The notes under the pieces are model-generated. The model saw only the letters and a list, made by a program, of their open reading frames with translations. It was not told the origin of the DNA and ran no database searches. This document shows positions 12,440 through 23,373 of a DNA stretch of 64,000 nucleotides, one piece after another. Source of the DNA: Colletotrichum lupini (taxonomy: Eukaryota > Ascomycota > Sordariomycetes > Glomerellales > Glomerellaceae); the NCBI RefSeq assembly GCF_023278565.1, contig NC_064679.1, forward strand, positions 496,001 through 560,000, given 5' to 3'. Both the position numbers and the translations under genes were made by a program. Numbering within the stretch: position 1 is the stretch's first letter; the number at the start of each line of letters is the position of its first letter.

Positions 12440-14231
12440 TTACGCCTTCTCCGTGTGTCTTGCGGTCACAACAACCCCGGCCTTTTCGCCGTCTTCTGGC
12501 GTAGCCTGAAACATGTCCTCCGCCTTGTACTTGCCGAATTTGCGCAGCGGGACCTCTTCGTTGAACATCCGGTCGATCTGTTCGAGAGACTTGCCCTTGC
12601 ATTCAGGGATGCAGAACCACGTAAAGACAAGCGCCAGCACCAGGATTCCCGCAAAGATGAAACCGACTTTCGAACCTAATCCTGCGCCAGGAGTGTAGAG
12701 CAGGTATGGGATGCTGAAGTTGACGAGGAAGTTGGCCAAGACGTTGACCATTGACGCCGTTCGTTGAGAGGCGTCGCGCAGTCGGAGGGCCGGAATCTCG
12801 GTCGTAACGACGTAGTTCAGAGGCGCCCATGCAAAGACGTAGCCGGCGGCAAAGATCGTTAGCATGGCCACGATGCTCGTTTTGACGGCGAATGATGGTT
12901 CGGCCACTGTACCCAGGGAGCCCATGGTTACAATGGCGGCAAATTGCCAAACTGCACCGATCAGGAGAAGAGGTCTATGAATTTATGAGATTAGTACACT
13001 TATGGCCCAGAAGGCACGACAGAGACGGTCTGTGGTAGAGATCTACGTACCGACGTCCCACACGATCATTCAGGTAGAGTCCGACGAAGACCATGCAAAG
13101 GTTCACGACGGCATTGATGATGGTCATGGTAAAGGGGTTAACGGTGCCAATGTCCTTGATGAAGATTGCACCGTAGGTAGAGGCGAAAGCCTGCCCGGTC
13201 GCTTGCTGGAAAAAGTTCATGGCCATCACGATACCAGTTCTCTTCAAGTTGACACCCTTGAAGAGTTCCATATAGTTTCCTTGTTCGACTTCCTGTTTCA
13301 AAGCGTACTGGAGGGCGGCGAACTGTTCATCGATCTCGGAGTCAGAGATAGTGCCGGCTCGGAGTTTCCTTAAGGAAATTTGGGCTTCTTCGACTCTGTC
13401 CTGGGTCAACAACCAGCGAGGTGACTTGAATGAAAGTCAGTAGGTGCAGTCTATCGCATGGGGGGTTGTGGTCGACATATGCTTACCTCGGGGATGAAGA
13501 AGATCAGGCCCATGACGATGACAGGAATGACATAGAATAAGCCCATCGGAATCCGCCAAGATGCATTGCCATCCAGGGTGCTGGTTCCTCTGCAGATAGA
13601 GTTGACAATCAGAGTGCCAAACTGGACAAAAAATTGTTAGTTGAGCAGGCCTGTTACCTTAACTACTCCACTGACTGGAGACAAAAAGCTTACCATCAGA
13701 CTGAATTGGTAGGAGCCGACTGCAAAACCACGAATCTCCGAGGGGACAATCTCAGACTGATACACTGGGACCACAGCGAGTTCCATACCAACGTAGATGT
13801 CTGCATGCTCCAGTCAGCAACTCTGATGCAGGACGAGGGAGGAACCGCTTACAGTTCAGAATGCGTGCAGCCATGATCTGCTCTCGGGTACTTGAAGTAA
13901 TCGCGATTGTTGCAGGGATAACGGCCCACGCACTCATTCCAAACATGCACCACCGGCGACCCCAGCGAGCACTGACGAGGCTACCGATGATGACCCCGGC
14001 CGCGAAGCCGATGTAGTTGAGACTGTTGAACAAGGCGAGCCAGCCGGTGGGAAGCTTCCACTTGCCAGTTGTGGGGTTCTGGTCGCCAAACTGGCGCTGG
14101 AACGCGTCCATCGCCTGTGTTGTTGAGTAGCCGGCGTTATCGAAGCCATAGTTGAAGGTCGAGACGGCAATTACGGTAAAGGCCGCAGCCAGGGTGCCGT
14201 TGAAATGTTTAAGGATTCGGTTGGGCGCCAT
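12440..14231 (-). CDS. MFS sugar transporter (second copy of the family)
   Basis: Likely imports a sugar or oligosaccharide across the plasma membrane. Five exons, 14231-13853, 13800-13694, 13621-13487, 13424-13051 and 12974-12440, encode 509 residues, with clean GTAAGC or GTACGT donors. Visible family marks are the first-helix NYGFDNAGYS, the loop SARWGRRWC, the spliced stretch YVGMELAVVPVYQSEIVP, IPE-SPRW joined across intron 3, DRVGRR joined to PLLL across intron 4, and the C-terminal PECKGKSLEQIDRMF. It shares its upstream region with the tandem zinc-cluster regulator at 14889, and the beta-glucosidase lies on the far side of that regulator. Context suggests uptake of a beta-linked disaccharide or related sugar (inference). 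It differs clearly from the transporter at 5430, so it is not a recent duplicate. Confidence 0.93.
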
Positions 14232-14737
14232 CGCGAAAGTGAGACCTCGGAGATCTTTGTGCGACTGTTCGAATAACCTCAGCTCCTTGCCTCAAGTGAC
14301 AGGGTGCTCGGGCTGAAATTGGCGATGCATTCTTTGCCCGGTCTTTATGTATTCAGACGCGTTGAAGGAATCAAACTCTACGCCTCGTGCTTATTACGTT
14401 ACTACGTCGTTCCCTGTCAAGTGGAGCCAGGACTCCCCGTTGATCTGAGCTAATCACCCCTTTCACTGGCAATAGAGTCGTCCGATCAGACGCACGAGAT
14501 GAACCAACACATGGCCGAGGAGGTTTCCCCAACTTGGGGAACCCACTGGGGAAGCAAGCCGTTCACGGCGCTAGGGACGAATTCCTGGAGGTGAGTGGAG
14601 GAATGGAGAAAGCCACGCTGCGACGGAGCGACCCAGCGTACCAGCAGAGAGTCCAGAACGAAAATCTTTTGCGGGTGAGGAACCCGGTGACCGCCCGCTT
14701 GGGATTTTGGCGTCCAACTAGGGTGGCCCCCGGGGCC

Positions 14738-14752
14738 CGGAACTCGGGCGGA
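14738..14752 (+). promoter_or_regulatory. Candidate zinc-cluster binding site, copy 1
   Basis: CGGAACTCGGGCGGA contains three CGG triplets in the same orientation, spaced CGG-N4-CGG-N1-CGG. The preceding bases also form CCCG-N5-CGGG. An identical copy follows 37 bp downstream and a related CGGANNTCGGG lies upstream of the GH3 gene. Confidence 0.5.
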
Positions 14753-14774
14753 TGCGAGAAAGACAAAATCAACG

Positions 14775-14789
14775 CGGAACTCGGGCGGA
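14775..14789 (+). promoter_or_regulatory. Candidate zinc-cluster binding site, copy 2
   Basis: This is an exact second copy of CGGAACTCGGGCGGA, in the same orientation as copy 1. Sequence between the copies is not repeated, which argues against a simple tandem duplication of a longer unit. Confidence 0.5.
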
Positions 14790-14888
14790 AGACATGTCAT
14801 CTCTTCTTCCCCCGACTTCCCACCCCGTCCCCCGACCTTATGCATCTTCACTCTTTTGATCAGAAAATACTGCGGGTAAGACTCGAAC

Positions 14889-17364
14889 ATGGAGACGCCT
14901 AATCCATATCGCGCTTCGGGTCGGCCCCGAAAAGGGTTGCAGATATGTTTCCAGTGCCGGAACCGCAAGGTAAGTCGCGGTCAACTTGCACCCGGAGTCT
15001 CCCTGCCGCGGTCCTTCGGGAAGAGGGTCCCCTAACCCGTAGCCGATAGGTCCGATGTGACGGCGCACCTGGAGGTTGCGAAAATTGTCGTCGGCTCAAG
15101 TTTCATTGCTCCTTTGCAGCACCTGATCAGTTGCCGGATGCTGCAAATTCTTCCACTCCTAGCAGCAGTGACCCAAGCCATCTGAGGCTGGAGAAGCGTC
15201 GCGTGCGTACTGCTTGCATACAATGTCGTGACAAGAAGACAAAGTGCTGTGGCACGCAGCCCTCATGTCAGCGATGCTCTCATCGGGGTGTGGACTGCCA
15301 GTACCCAGATGTGTCTAAGTCTTCATCAACCAGAAACCCAAATTCGGATCTCCGACACCAACCACCGGCTACAGTGCGTGGTGGTTCGGAAAACAGCATG
15401 GAAAATAGAACTTCATCTATGAATCGAGATTCCTCCGTTGCGCATTCACCAGCCTCGTCACTTGGGTTGTAAGTTGAGTCCCTTGCAAGTCTACTTGGCA
15501 ATTCCCTGTGTGCTGAAGTTTACTGAAATATGTTCTGTTATGTAGTGAGTTGAACTCGAACAAGACAATCATCAAGCAACACATCGATGCTTTCTTCGAC
15601 TTTGTCTATCCAATACCCTGCTATGGCTTCATCCACAAGGCAACCTTCTGTCAAAGCTGGGCACAGGACACATACAACCCGCGCCTTCTGAAGGCAATGT
15701 GTGGTCTGACAACGCGCTATATTGCATCAGGGGACAGTAACCGTCTGCAACAAGCGACTAGATGGATCCAAGAGTCGGAGATGCAGCTCTTTATGCGGCT
15801 CAGTGAGCCTTCCATGTCGGATATCGAGGCACTTATGCTCACTACACTGGACCACATCATCGCTCGTCGATTTAGTAAAATGCTAGTATCTGCTTGCCTT
15901 GCAGCAAGACTAGCATTCATGATGCGACTCAACTATGAAGATGGCCGCCTAAGCTTCCTTACTCAAGAGCGTCGCCGGCGTCTCATGTGGGGGATCTACA
16001 CCATGGAAACGCTTTACTCCAGCGGAAGAACAGAATTCACCGGGTGTCCGAAGGAAACAATACACCTCCAACTTCCCTGCCACGAGCGATCTTTTACTCT
16101 GGATATTCCTGTAATGACAGAACCTCTGAAGCCCCCGGAAAATCAATGTTCTCTGGAGCTAGGTCTGATGGCGTACAATATCCGAGTCCTCGACATTCGA
16201 GATCGAATACAAAGGTACAGTATCAAGATTTTATTGCTGCCTTGACGGTCTGTCGGCCCCAAGCTAACCAGTCTATCTAGGTTATCGCACACAATCACAC
16301 ATCATCGGAAGCCCTTAGTTGAATGTGTTTCGCTCCTCAAAGGACTTGTGGACGAACTCGATGCGCTGCGCCGTTCGCTACCGCCACAATTTGCATTCGA
16401 CAAAAAGAACCTCTTTCTCCGAGCCTACACCCCACAACGCACCCCTTTCGTCATGTTCCATACATGGTGGCATCAGTGCCAATGCGATATGTACAGGTTT
16501 ACGATACCGGGCTTTCGGGAAGGTCTCCCCGTGGAAGAGTTGCAAACTCTGCCTCAGGACTTGGTCTCTTTCTGCAGAGACAAGTGTCTCCAGCATGCGC
16601 TTGCTGTTGCGAATATCATGGCAACAGTGAATGAAATGGGGAGAGACATTTTTATCACAGATCCGGCCTTGGTGATGTGTACTTTCCACTCTGCCCGTGT
16701 CATATCACGGCTTGGATCAAGCCAGTTCGCCAACTTGCCCAAGGATGTCTTGATATCCAAACTGAAGGCGTGCTCAGATATTCTGGAGACGCCAGCTGAG
16801 ATATACCCCACCACCAAGCTGTTGCGAGGTGGAATTGCAGATCTCATACACGATGTGGAGCGTGACTCTGGGGACTCCAGCCCGCTCAGATCTAATTGGG
16901 AGGCCGAACAGCCAGGATCCGACAACGAGGCGACCGGGGCTCAACAACCTGGTGTGGAGAGAGGTACGCAAGGGTCGGTGACGGAGGTCTATTCAAAATA
17001 CAGCGTCACAGATGAGATTCGGAAACTGAAATTCCAACAAGACGGTGAAGAGGACAGGGATGAGTACCAGTCAAATGCGCCGGCAATAGGGGTGGGCGCA
17101 GATGGTGTCACACCTCAGCAGTTCCTGATGACCGATATGTCAAAGGAGCATGGCCCGCAGCCATACATGCCGATGCCTCAAGATTTGACAGCCAATGGCT
17201 TTGGCTTTTCAGAAGCTGGCTTCGGTACAAGTGCGGCACCGTACGATGTATCAATGACTCTGGGTTTTGAGCCGAGTTACGGGGAATGTCAGCCAGACTT
17301 ATTTCTAGATACCTTCATGCCACTCCAAAACGACTGGAATATGGCTGATTCTGGTTGCTTTTGA
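14889..17364 (+). CDS. Transcription factor with two tandem Zn2Cys6 clusters
   Basis: A nuclear sequence-specific regulator. Four exons, 14889-14969, 15050-15468, 15546-16214 and 16281-17364, give 750 residues. The ATG at 14889 opens METPNPYRASGRPRKG, a basic lead-in to the first zinc cluster, CFQCRNRK-VRCDGAPGGCENCRRLKFHC (about residues 20-47), split by intron 1. After a Ser-rich spacer of about 30 residues comes a second complete cluster, CIQCRDKKTKC then CQRCSHRGVDC. Each has the six cysteines of the GAL4 fold. After intron 2 the fungal-specific middle homology region begins (HIDAFFDFVYPIPCYGFIHKATF), including RRLMWGIYTMETLY. The C-terminal part is acidic and Gln/Ser-rich. Starting at an internal codon would lose the first cluster, but the splice restoring it is clean (GTAAGT, TAG). 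It is divergent to a sugar transporter and convergent with a beta-glucosidase, so it probably controls both. Confidence 0.92.
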
Positions 17365-17618
17365 TCGTTGGTAGCACCGATCTCGAGATCTGGAACCCCA
17401 AATTCACAACGCTCTTGGCACTGCTGTCATCTTGCAACGGTTTTCAGTGACTTTGTAGCAGGCTACATGGAGCTATCGATGAGATCCTCAAGCCCTAAGC
17501 TTCGAGGCATTACGCAAGGTCTTTGTCTGAAGTCTCTATATAGAACAAATACTTGGTGCGTAGGTATGTGTACATGTAACATCTGCTCAAGCCCGACCAC
17601 GCATATGGGGGCCTTTAC

Positions 17619-20388
17619 TCAAAGGCCAGTCCAGAACACGTCCTTCTCAAGCTCAAAGGAGCCATCTAAGATCGCGCCTCCTGCAACGATTGAAGCAGTA
17701 TATCGGCCTCTTTCACAACACCAACTGTTCCTCTTCTCATCCCAGACAGCGGTGCTATATCTATCGATAGGAATTGAGACTCTTCTTCTCTCCCCTGGCT
17801 GCAAGAGGACTTTCTCGAATCCCATAAGCGAGCGAACGGGACGCGAAAATCTTGACTTGGGAGATGTAGTCGAGTAGTTGATGTACAGGCGGACAACTTC
17901 TGCGCCTGCCATCCGCCCGGTATTTTCTATGCTGATGTGAACTCTGGAGGACGATACCTGTATCTCCGAGATTTGGAAGGTAGTGTAACTCAGACCATGG
18001 CTGGGAGAACGTCAGCTTGCAGGCTTCTGCAAAAGTACAAGCAAGTCAACTTACCCAAATGGGAATGCAACCTCCATCTTTCTCGCTTCGTACCAGCGGT
18101 ACCCAACAAAGATGTCTTCAGAGTAGTAGACCTTGCCATTGTCGCTGCCGAATGCAAGGTACGCAGGATTGTCTTCTAGCCGAGCAGGGAAGGTCATAGG
18201 CAATTTGCCGCTGGGGTTGATGCGTCCAAATATAACGTCCGCTACGGCGTTGCCCGCCTCATTGCCGCCGTACCAGCTGTGGACCATCGTCCTGGCGCTA
18301 TGCCTCCAAGGTAGGCTGATTGGATTCCCGGCTTGAGTAATCACGATAGTGTTCGGTTGCGCATCTAGAACCGCTGCGATAAGGTTATCTACTTGTGGCG
18401 GCATGTTCATCGTGTCTCTATCTTTGCCCTCCTTTTCCAAGTCCGCCTAGAGTAACTATCGTCAGCTTTCTGGGATGCAACAGTTGTTAAGAGTTTCTTA
18501 CGTTTAGTCCGGCAACCACAAAAGTGTATTTGCATCTCTTCGCTAGCTCGACGGCTCTTTGGATGCCCTCTTCAGGATCAATTTTACGGCAACCACCTAA
18601 CCGGCACGCGCCACCTGGGATCGCTAACAGTGAGCCACCCTTCACCTTTGATGTCGCAGCACTGCCGGCCTCAACGCGAAGGTGATACCGCTTCCCAGCT
18701 GTCATCTCATACGTTGCTCGCCTTTCGGCTGAGCCCTTGCCGAAGAACATGCCTCCCGGTGTCTGTTCTGTTGAGTTGTCAATGACGAGCTCATCATTGA
18801 TGAATAGGTCACCAATGCCGTAAGTCGCCAAACCGAATTCGTACGTGCCGGTGTGTTCTGGAACGAAATTTGCACGCATAGACATGAAGAAAGTTTCTCC
18901 CTTCTGGGGATGCTCGTAGTCCATCAGTTGATAGGTGGTGTCCGGTATCGTAACACGATCAAACGGCATTCGCTGTTTGATCATATGCGGCTCGTTGAAT
19001 AATTCGATCGTCACACCTCGTTGACCTTCATCATTGCACACGTTGTCTTCTGTGAAAGGCGGTAACAAGATATATCCATACACACCCGGCTCATGGTGTA
19101 CTTCAGCTGTAGGAGGTAGTGAGTCCCGTATGCCCTTGAGTACGGAACTGGTGTAGTATGGTCGAAGACTCGCGCTGCCTCCTCCACAAGCAGCTGCGAG
19201 CTCAGCATTTGGCCCGATGATGGCCACTTCACTGCAGTCTTCGGTTGATATTGGCAATAGATTGGCAGAATTCTTCAACAGCACGATACTCTCGCCTGCT
19301 AAACGGCGATTCAGGGCCCTGTCTTCAAGAACATCCCGCATATTCTCTTCCTTCTCGACGCGAGCTGAAGCCGCGTCATTGACAAACTGTAAAACTTTTC
19401 GCGCTCGCTCGTCTATGGTGTGTTGTTGTACTTTGCCGGAGAAGACTGCGGCAAGGGCTTCTTTCTCTCTGTAACGACTAGGGCCGGGCATCTCAATGTC
19501 AACGCCAGCGTTGAGCGCTCCCTCACAAGAGTAGGTGCCGTACCTGCACGTGTTAGCCGATACACTGTTGAACGAATGGAGCATGAGACCTGCCAGTCAC
19601 TCATAATGAGACCATCAAACCCCCACTCTTTCCGCAGGATGTCTTGAAGAATCATGGAGTTCTCAGAAACATGCAGGCCGCCAATTTTGTTGTAAGAAGA
19701 CATCACTACTCTGGGATTGCTGTCTCTCAAAGCGATTTGGAAAGGTAAGAGATAGACTTCTCGAAGTGCCCTGTCAGACATGCGCACGTCGAGAGACATC
19801 TTTTCGGTCTCTTGATCATTAGCCACAAAGTGCTTCAGAGCTGCCAGAGTCCCTCGAGATTGAACCCCCCTGATGATAGCAGCTGCAAGCATTCCACTCA
19901 AGTGCGGGTCCTCAGAGAAGGACTCGAAGCCACGACCATTCAGCGGGGAGCGAATGATATTGACCGTTGGGCCGAGCCAGACATGGGCACCTTTGGCGTC
20001 GCATTCTTTGGAAAGCAGCTGGCCAGCTTGCTCGATCAACTCAGGGTTCCATGTTGCTCCTAGGCCGCTCCCACAAGGGATGCAAAGCGCAGGCACTGGG
20101 TTGAAGAATCGTGAGCCTCTGACGCCATTGGGTCCATCGGTGCATTTGATGGCCGGGACGTTGTGCTGGGGAAGAGGGGTGGAGTGCCAAAAGTCGGAGC
20201 CTTTGCCCATAAACTGTCAGTACTAGGGACTCAGCTTGATGGGTTTCTTTTCTTGGGGGGTTCTCACCGGCAAGCAGCGAGACCTTCTCTGCGAGTGTGG
20301 CATTTTCGATGATCTGATCAACGTTGACAAGCTTTCTTGGAGGCGGTTGCATGTTGGATGAAATCAACTCGTTGTCGTGAGACACCAT
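17619..20388 (-). CDS. Glycoside hydrolase family 3 beta-glucosidase with PA14 insert
   Basis: Probably releases glucose from beta-glucosides such as cellobiose. Exons 20388-20268, 20200-19594, 19543-18502, 18446-18055 and 18000-17619 encode 847 residues. Order: TIM-barrel domain from TDGPNGVRG through KHFVANDQE to SDW, whose Asp (about 242) is the expected nucleophile; then the alpha/beta domain, interrupted at about residues 415-550 by a PA14 module; then GLNADLEKEGKDR, where the Glu near 596 fits the acid/base residue of PA14-bearing GH3 enzymes; then FPFGHGLSYTTF and a C-terminal fibronectin-III-like domain. The N-terminus (MVSHDNELISSN) has no signal peptide, so the enzyme is probably cytosolic and would act on imported sugar. 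The second intron only restores WYGTYS if it uses a GC-AG boundary (19593-19544). A CGGANNTCGGG motif lies about 145 bp upstream. Confidence 0.94.
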
Positions 20389-21058
20389 GTTCAACACCAA
20401 CAACCAGTATAATAAACGATCTCAAAAAAGATGAATAGAGAAACTATTGAAATCGAAATATGGAGTGAGCTCCTCAAACGAGAGCTGAGAGGTATACGGA
20501 GAGCTACCCGGATACCCGGGCTGCCGTTTCGGATGTCGGGAGCCGGAGCAGCCCGGAAGTCGCCGTATTTGGTGCGCTGCACGATGCGAAGGTGGAGTGA
20601 GCTAAAATAAGCTAGGTACTTGTACATTGCGGAGTGGAAATAGCGCTGAGGGGCATGTAGGTTAGCCTTCCAATTGCATGTGATTAACCACTGTGCCACT
20701 GTAATAGTGTGAGGACTCGTCTTTCTCATGAATACGTTACGCAGTATTCTGCAAGTCGGGCATGAAGACATGAGCTACGACTTGAACAGCCTTGTGGCTT
20801 CTTGTGATACTTCAATTTATGAATGGCTGTTGCCGTCAGATTGTCGGTCGCGGCGACCCCTTCCATGATTGAACTGATGGCAGAATCATGATATCCGACT
20901 GACAGAGAACGATGGAATGTTATGAACGTGGCGAGTATGATGGGACATGGGAAGAGGTGTGGAAGTCAAGTGAGTATTATTCGTAAGTTACCGTGGTTGA
21001 TTCATGTACTCTATCTGAAAACGTCCATATAGGTGATCCAATATGTTGAGCCATAAAA
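20389..21058. other. GH3 promoter region and SDR 3' flank
   Basis: About 670 bp between the GH3 start codon and the SDR stop codon, both on the minus strand. It holds the CGG-rich block at 20505-20570, including CGGATGTCGGG at 20530-20540. Nothing else was recognised. Confidence 0.55.
20530..20540 (+). promoter_or_regulatory. Candidate zinc-cluster site upstream of GH3 gene
   Basis: CGGATGTCGGG matches CGGANNTCGGG of the two repeats in the transporter/regulator promoter, with the same CGG-N4-CGG spacing. It lies about 145 bp before the GH3 start codon in a block with several other CCG/CGG triplets. Confidence 0.4.
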
Positions 21059-21886
21059 TCAGCCAAAATGAGCAAGGGTTTGACGATGTCCACCGTTTGC
21101 GCTGACAGCAGCTCCGTTGACCCAACGTCCCTCTTCACTCGCAAGAAATCCCACGATATAGGCGATATCATCAGTGTTCCCAAGACGTGGACCAACAGTC
21201 ATGTACTCGATCTGCTTGTCGATGAACTCCGCATGCAGTTCCCTCGCCTTAGCGAGCGCATCGGTCTCCGTGGGTCCAACCGCCACGCTGTTGAAAGTCA
21301 TTCCCTTCTCTGCGGCAAAGGTGTCTGCAAAAGACCTCGTGAAGCTATCGAGCGCGGCTTTCGTGGCTCCGTACGTCATGATCGGGCTCGGATTACCCAC
21401 TCTACCGGCAATACTGGAGATGTTGATGACGCGACCACCGTACTTGGGCGCATGCTCCATGAAAGCCGTTGTCAGGCTGACCGGGGTGTAGACGTTTGCG
21501 ACCATGATGTCGTTGAAGTCCTTGGCTTGCAGCGTCTTGACGTCCGAGGTGTTGGTAATATCAGCGAGAATCGCATTGTTGACCAGAATATCAATAGTCG
21601 TAACTTTCAGTCCGTTCAAGGCATCCTTAATGATCTTTGGGGCGATTGTGGGATCGATTGAATCCGCTTTGATTGCAACAGCATTTCTGACACCCAATTC
21701 GCGACATTGTGCGAGAGTATTATCGGCAGCGGCCTTGTTTGCCACGTACGTGATGGCGAGGTTTTCCACGCCCTTGCGGGCAAAGTGTACGGCAATTCCA
21801 CTGCCGATTCCGCGGGAGCCTCCGGTGACGATGGCAGTTTTGCCCTTCAAGGACCACGGCTCAGCTGGAGAAGTTGTGCTAGACAT
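21059..21886 (-). CDS. Short-chain dehydrogenase/reductase (classical SDR)
   Basis: An NAD(P)H-dependent oxidoreductase of 275 residues in a single exon, a normal length for the classical SDR class. Visible are the Rossmann motif TGGSRGIG (about residues 21-28), NNA at the end of the fourth strand, ISSIAG with the catalytic Ser, and YGATK giving the catalytic Tyr and Lys. The C-terminal half has the usual PR-LG-DDIA-VGFLASEEGRWVNG pattern, followed by NGG. It resembles fungal versicolorin reductase or 3-oxoacyl-ACP reductase-like SDRs, but the substrate cannot be told. It points the same way as the GH3 gene, 670 bp away; no functional link is evident. Confidence 0.93.
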   Translation of the reverse strand: MSSTTSPAEPWSLKGKTAIVTGGSRGIGSGIAVHFARKGVENLAITYVANKAAADNTLAQCRELGVRNAVAIKADSIDPTIAPKIIKDALNGLKVTTIDILVNNAILADITNTSDVKTLQAKDFNDIMVANVYTPVSLTTAFMEHAPKYGGRVINISSIAGRVGNPSPIMTYGATKAALDSFTRSFADTFAAEKGMTFNSVAVGPTETDALAKARELHAEFIDKQIEYMTVGPRLGNTDDIAYIVGFLASEEGRWVNGAAVSANGGHRQTLAHFG

Positions 21887-23373
21887 TTTAGACTTGTTGA
21901 CGATGTGTTCTGATCGGATGATTTTGATCGTTGGTGGATAGCTTGTATGGGACGTGAATGATGTTGGAAGAGATCGTCGGGTTTACTACCTGTAGACTGT
22001 AGGGTCCGACAGTCTTCATAAATAGTACGTTCGAACAATGTTCGCGAGTACGAGCGGTTTTAAATTTCAGACGGTGATATCATCGAAGCATAAGTAGGTT
22101 TGTCATCTTCGTTCGAGCATGGCGGACCGCAGATAGGTATGGATCCGGGGTATCTCAAACGTCCGAGCTGTAGACCGACCGCCAAGTCCGCAAGCGCAAT
22201 GTTGATCGTCAGGGTATTTCTCATTCACTGATATGACAATAAGCATTATTCCGATTCAAGAGTATAGATGCAATGACATGAATGAATAATTCATACGGAG
22301 CCAGCAAACATGCCGTCTAGGTACGGTGTAACGGCGCTGTACTTCGTACTTGGTGGGAAAGGATGCTTTCGTCCGTTCTACTATTTCCCAAAAATTGGAC
22401 GAGTTTTGCGCAACACTGATCTACACACATTCAGATCTCCCCACTTTCAATTCTTGCTATGCAGTAAGCCATGTCATCTGCGCCTCTGTTCACTTGTGTG
22501 TCAAACAAGACTTTGAGCGCTGGCTGCTTCGTCACTGGAAAGATGTGTTCCTAGTGGAGTTACTTGCGGAATTCATGCGGACTTGGCTAGTCCTAGTTCA
22601 TCTGTTAAAAAATTGCAGTACAGCTTCTCGTATCCATGCTCACTGATGATTCGATGTGAACTGCACATCGGTTCGGCGGAGTGACAACGTTGCATAATAA
22701 CCGGGCCGAATTCATTTGACATTAGAAATATGCGCCATAGGCCATGTCAGCTTGGATCCTGAAGACCTTTGGAAGAATTTTGAGAATTTTGTCTCGGCAT
22801 GGACCACTAAGGTTGTGTTCAATCGCCACCTGGGCAATAATACTCGAGACATGTCACTCGGGCCGTGAGTTGGTTGGCCACTCGTTCAGCACTACGGTTC
22901 TCCTCAGTCTTAACCATGGTGGATTATGTCAGGTGCTGAGCCGGCCGGTCCAACACTCGGACGAACTGGGTGGGATATGGAGTTTGCGGAGGTTAGCGCC
23001 GGCACACCTTAGCGGAGCGGGTAGTCAGCCCCCCCATGTCACTGACCCGGGTCACGATCACGATTCAACGTTATCCTTTAGGCACATCCTCCTCCGGGAG
23101 GCCTAAGGGCTCCGATCCGGGCGAAAAGCTGCTTTTGATTAGCATTCTAGTTTCCGGAGACTTTCGCGCCCCCGTAATAAATAAGATCTACCCGACTATC
23201 CAATTCGCCCACTGACTTGATAGGGCGTCCACGGAAACCAAAGTGCTTCCCTCTCGTCGGAGGTATGACTTTGGTTGATTTTGTGTTCTATGCCGGTTTC
23301 TATAATAATCTTCTAACCTGGTAGAAGCCGTTGTGTTTCCCGAAATCTTCCAAGCAAGTATTAACCCCTCGAT
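21887..23373. other. Intergenic, no gene seen
   Basis: About 1.5 kb upstream of the SDR gene and downstream of the MOSC gene. A 120-codon open frame at 22744-23106 has low-complexity, unpatterned residues and no splice or domain support. No repeat or RNA was recognised. Confidence 0.55.

Larger units (their letters stand above)
14232..14888. promoter_or_regulatory. Divergent promoter of sugar transporter and zinc-cluster regulator
   Basis: A 657-bp bidirectional intergenic region. It contains an exact 15-bp direct repeat rich in CGG triplets (14738-14752 and 14775-14789), the half-site typically bound by Zn2Cys6 proteins. The repeats lie about 100-150 bp before the regulator ATG and about 510-560 bp before the transporter ATG. 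Confidence 0.6.

Noticed and set aside
22744..23106. Plus-strand open frame of 120 codons
   Set aside because: No ordered domain or introns, and no coding-like bias.
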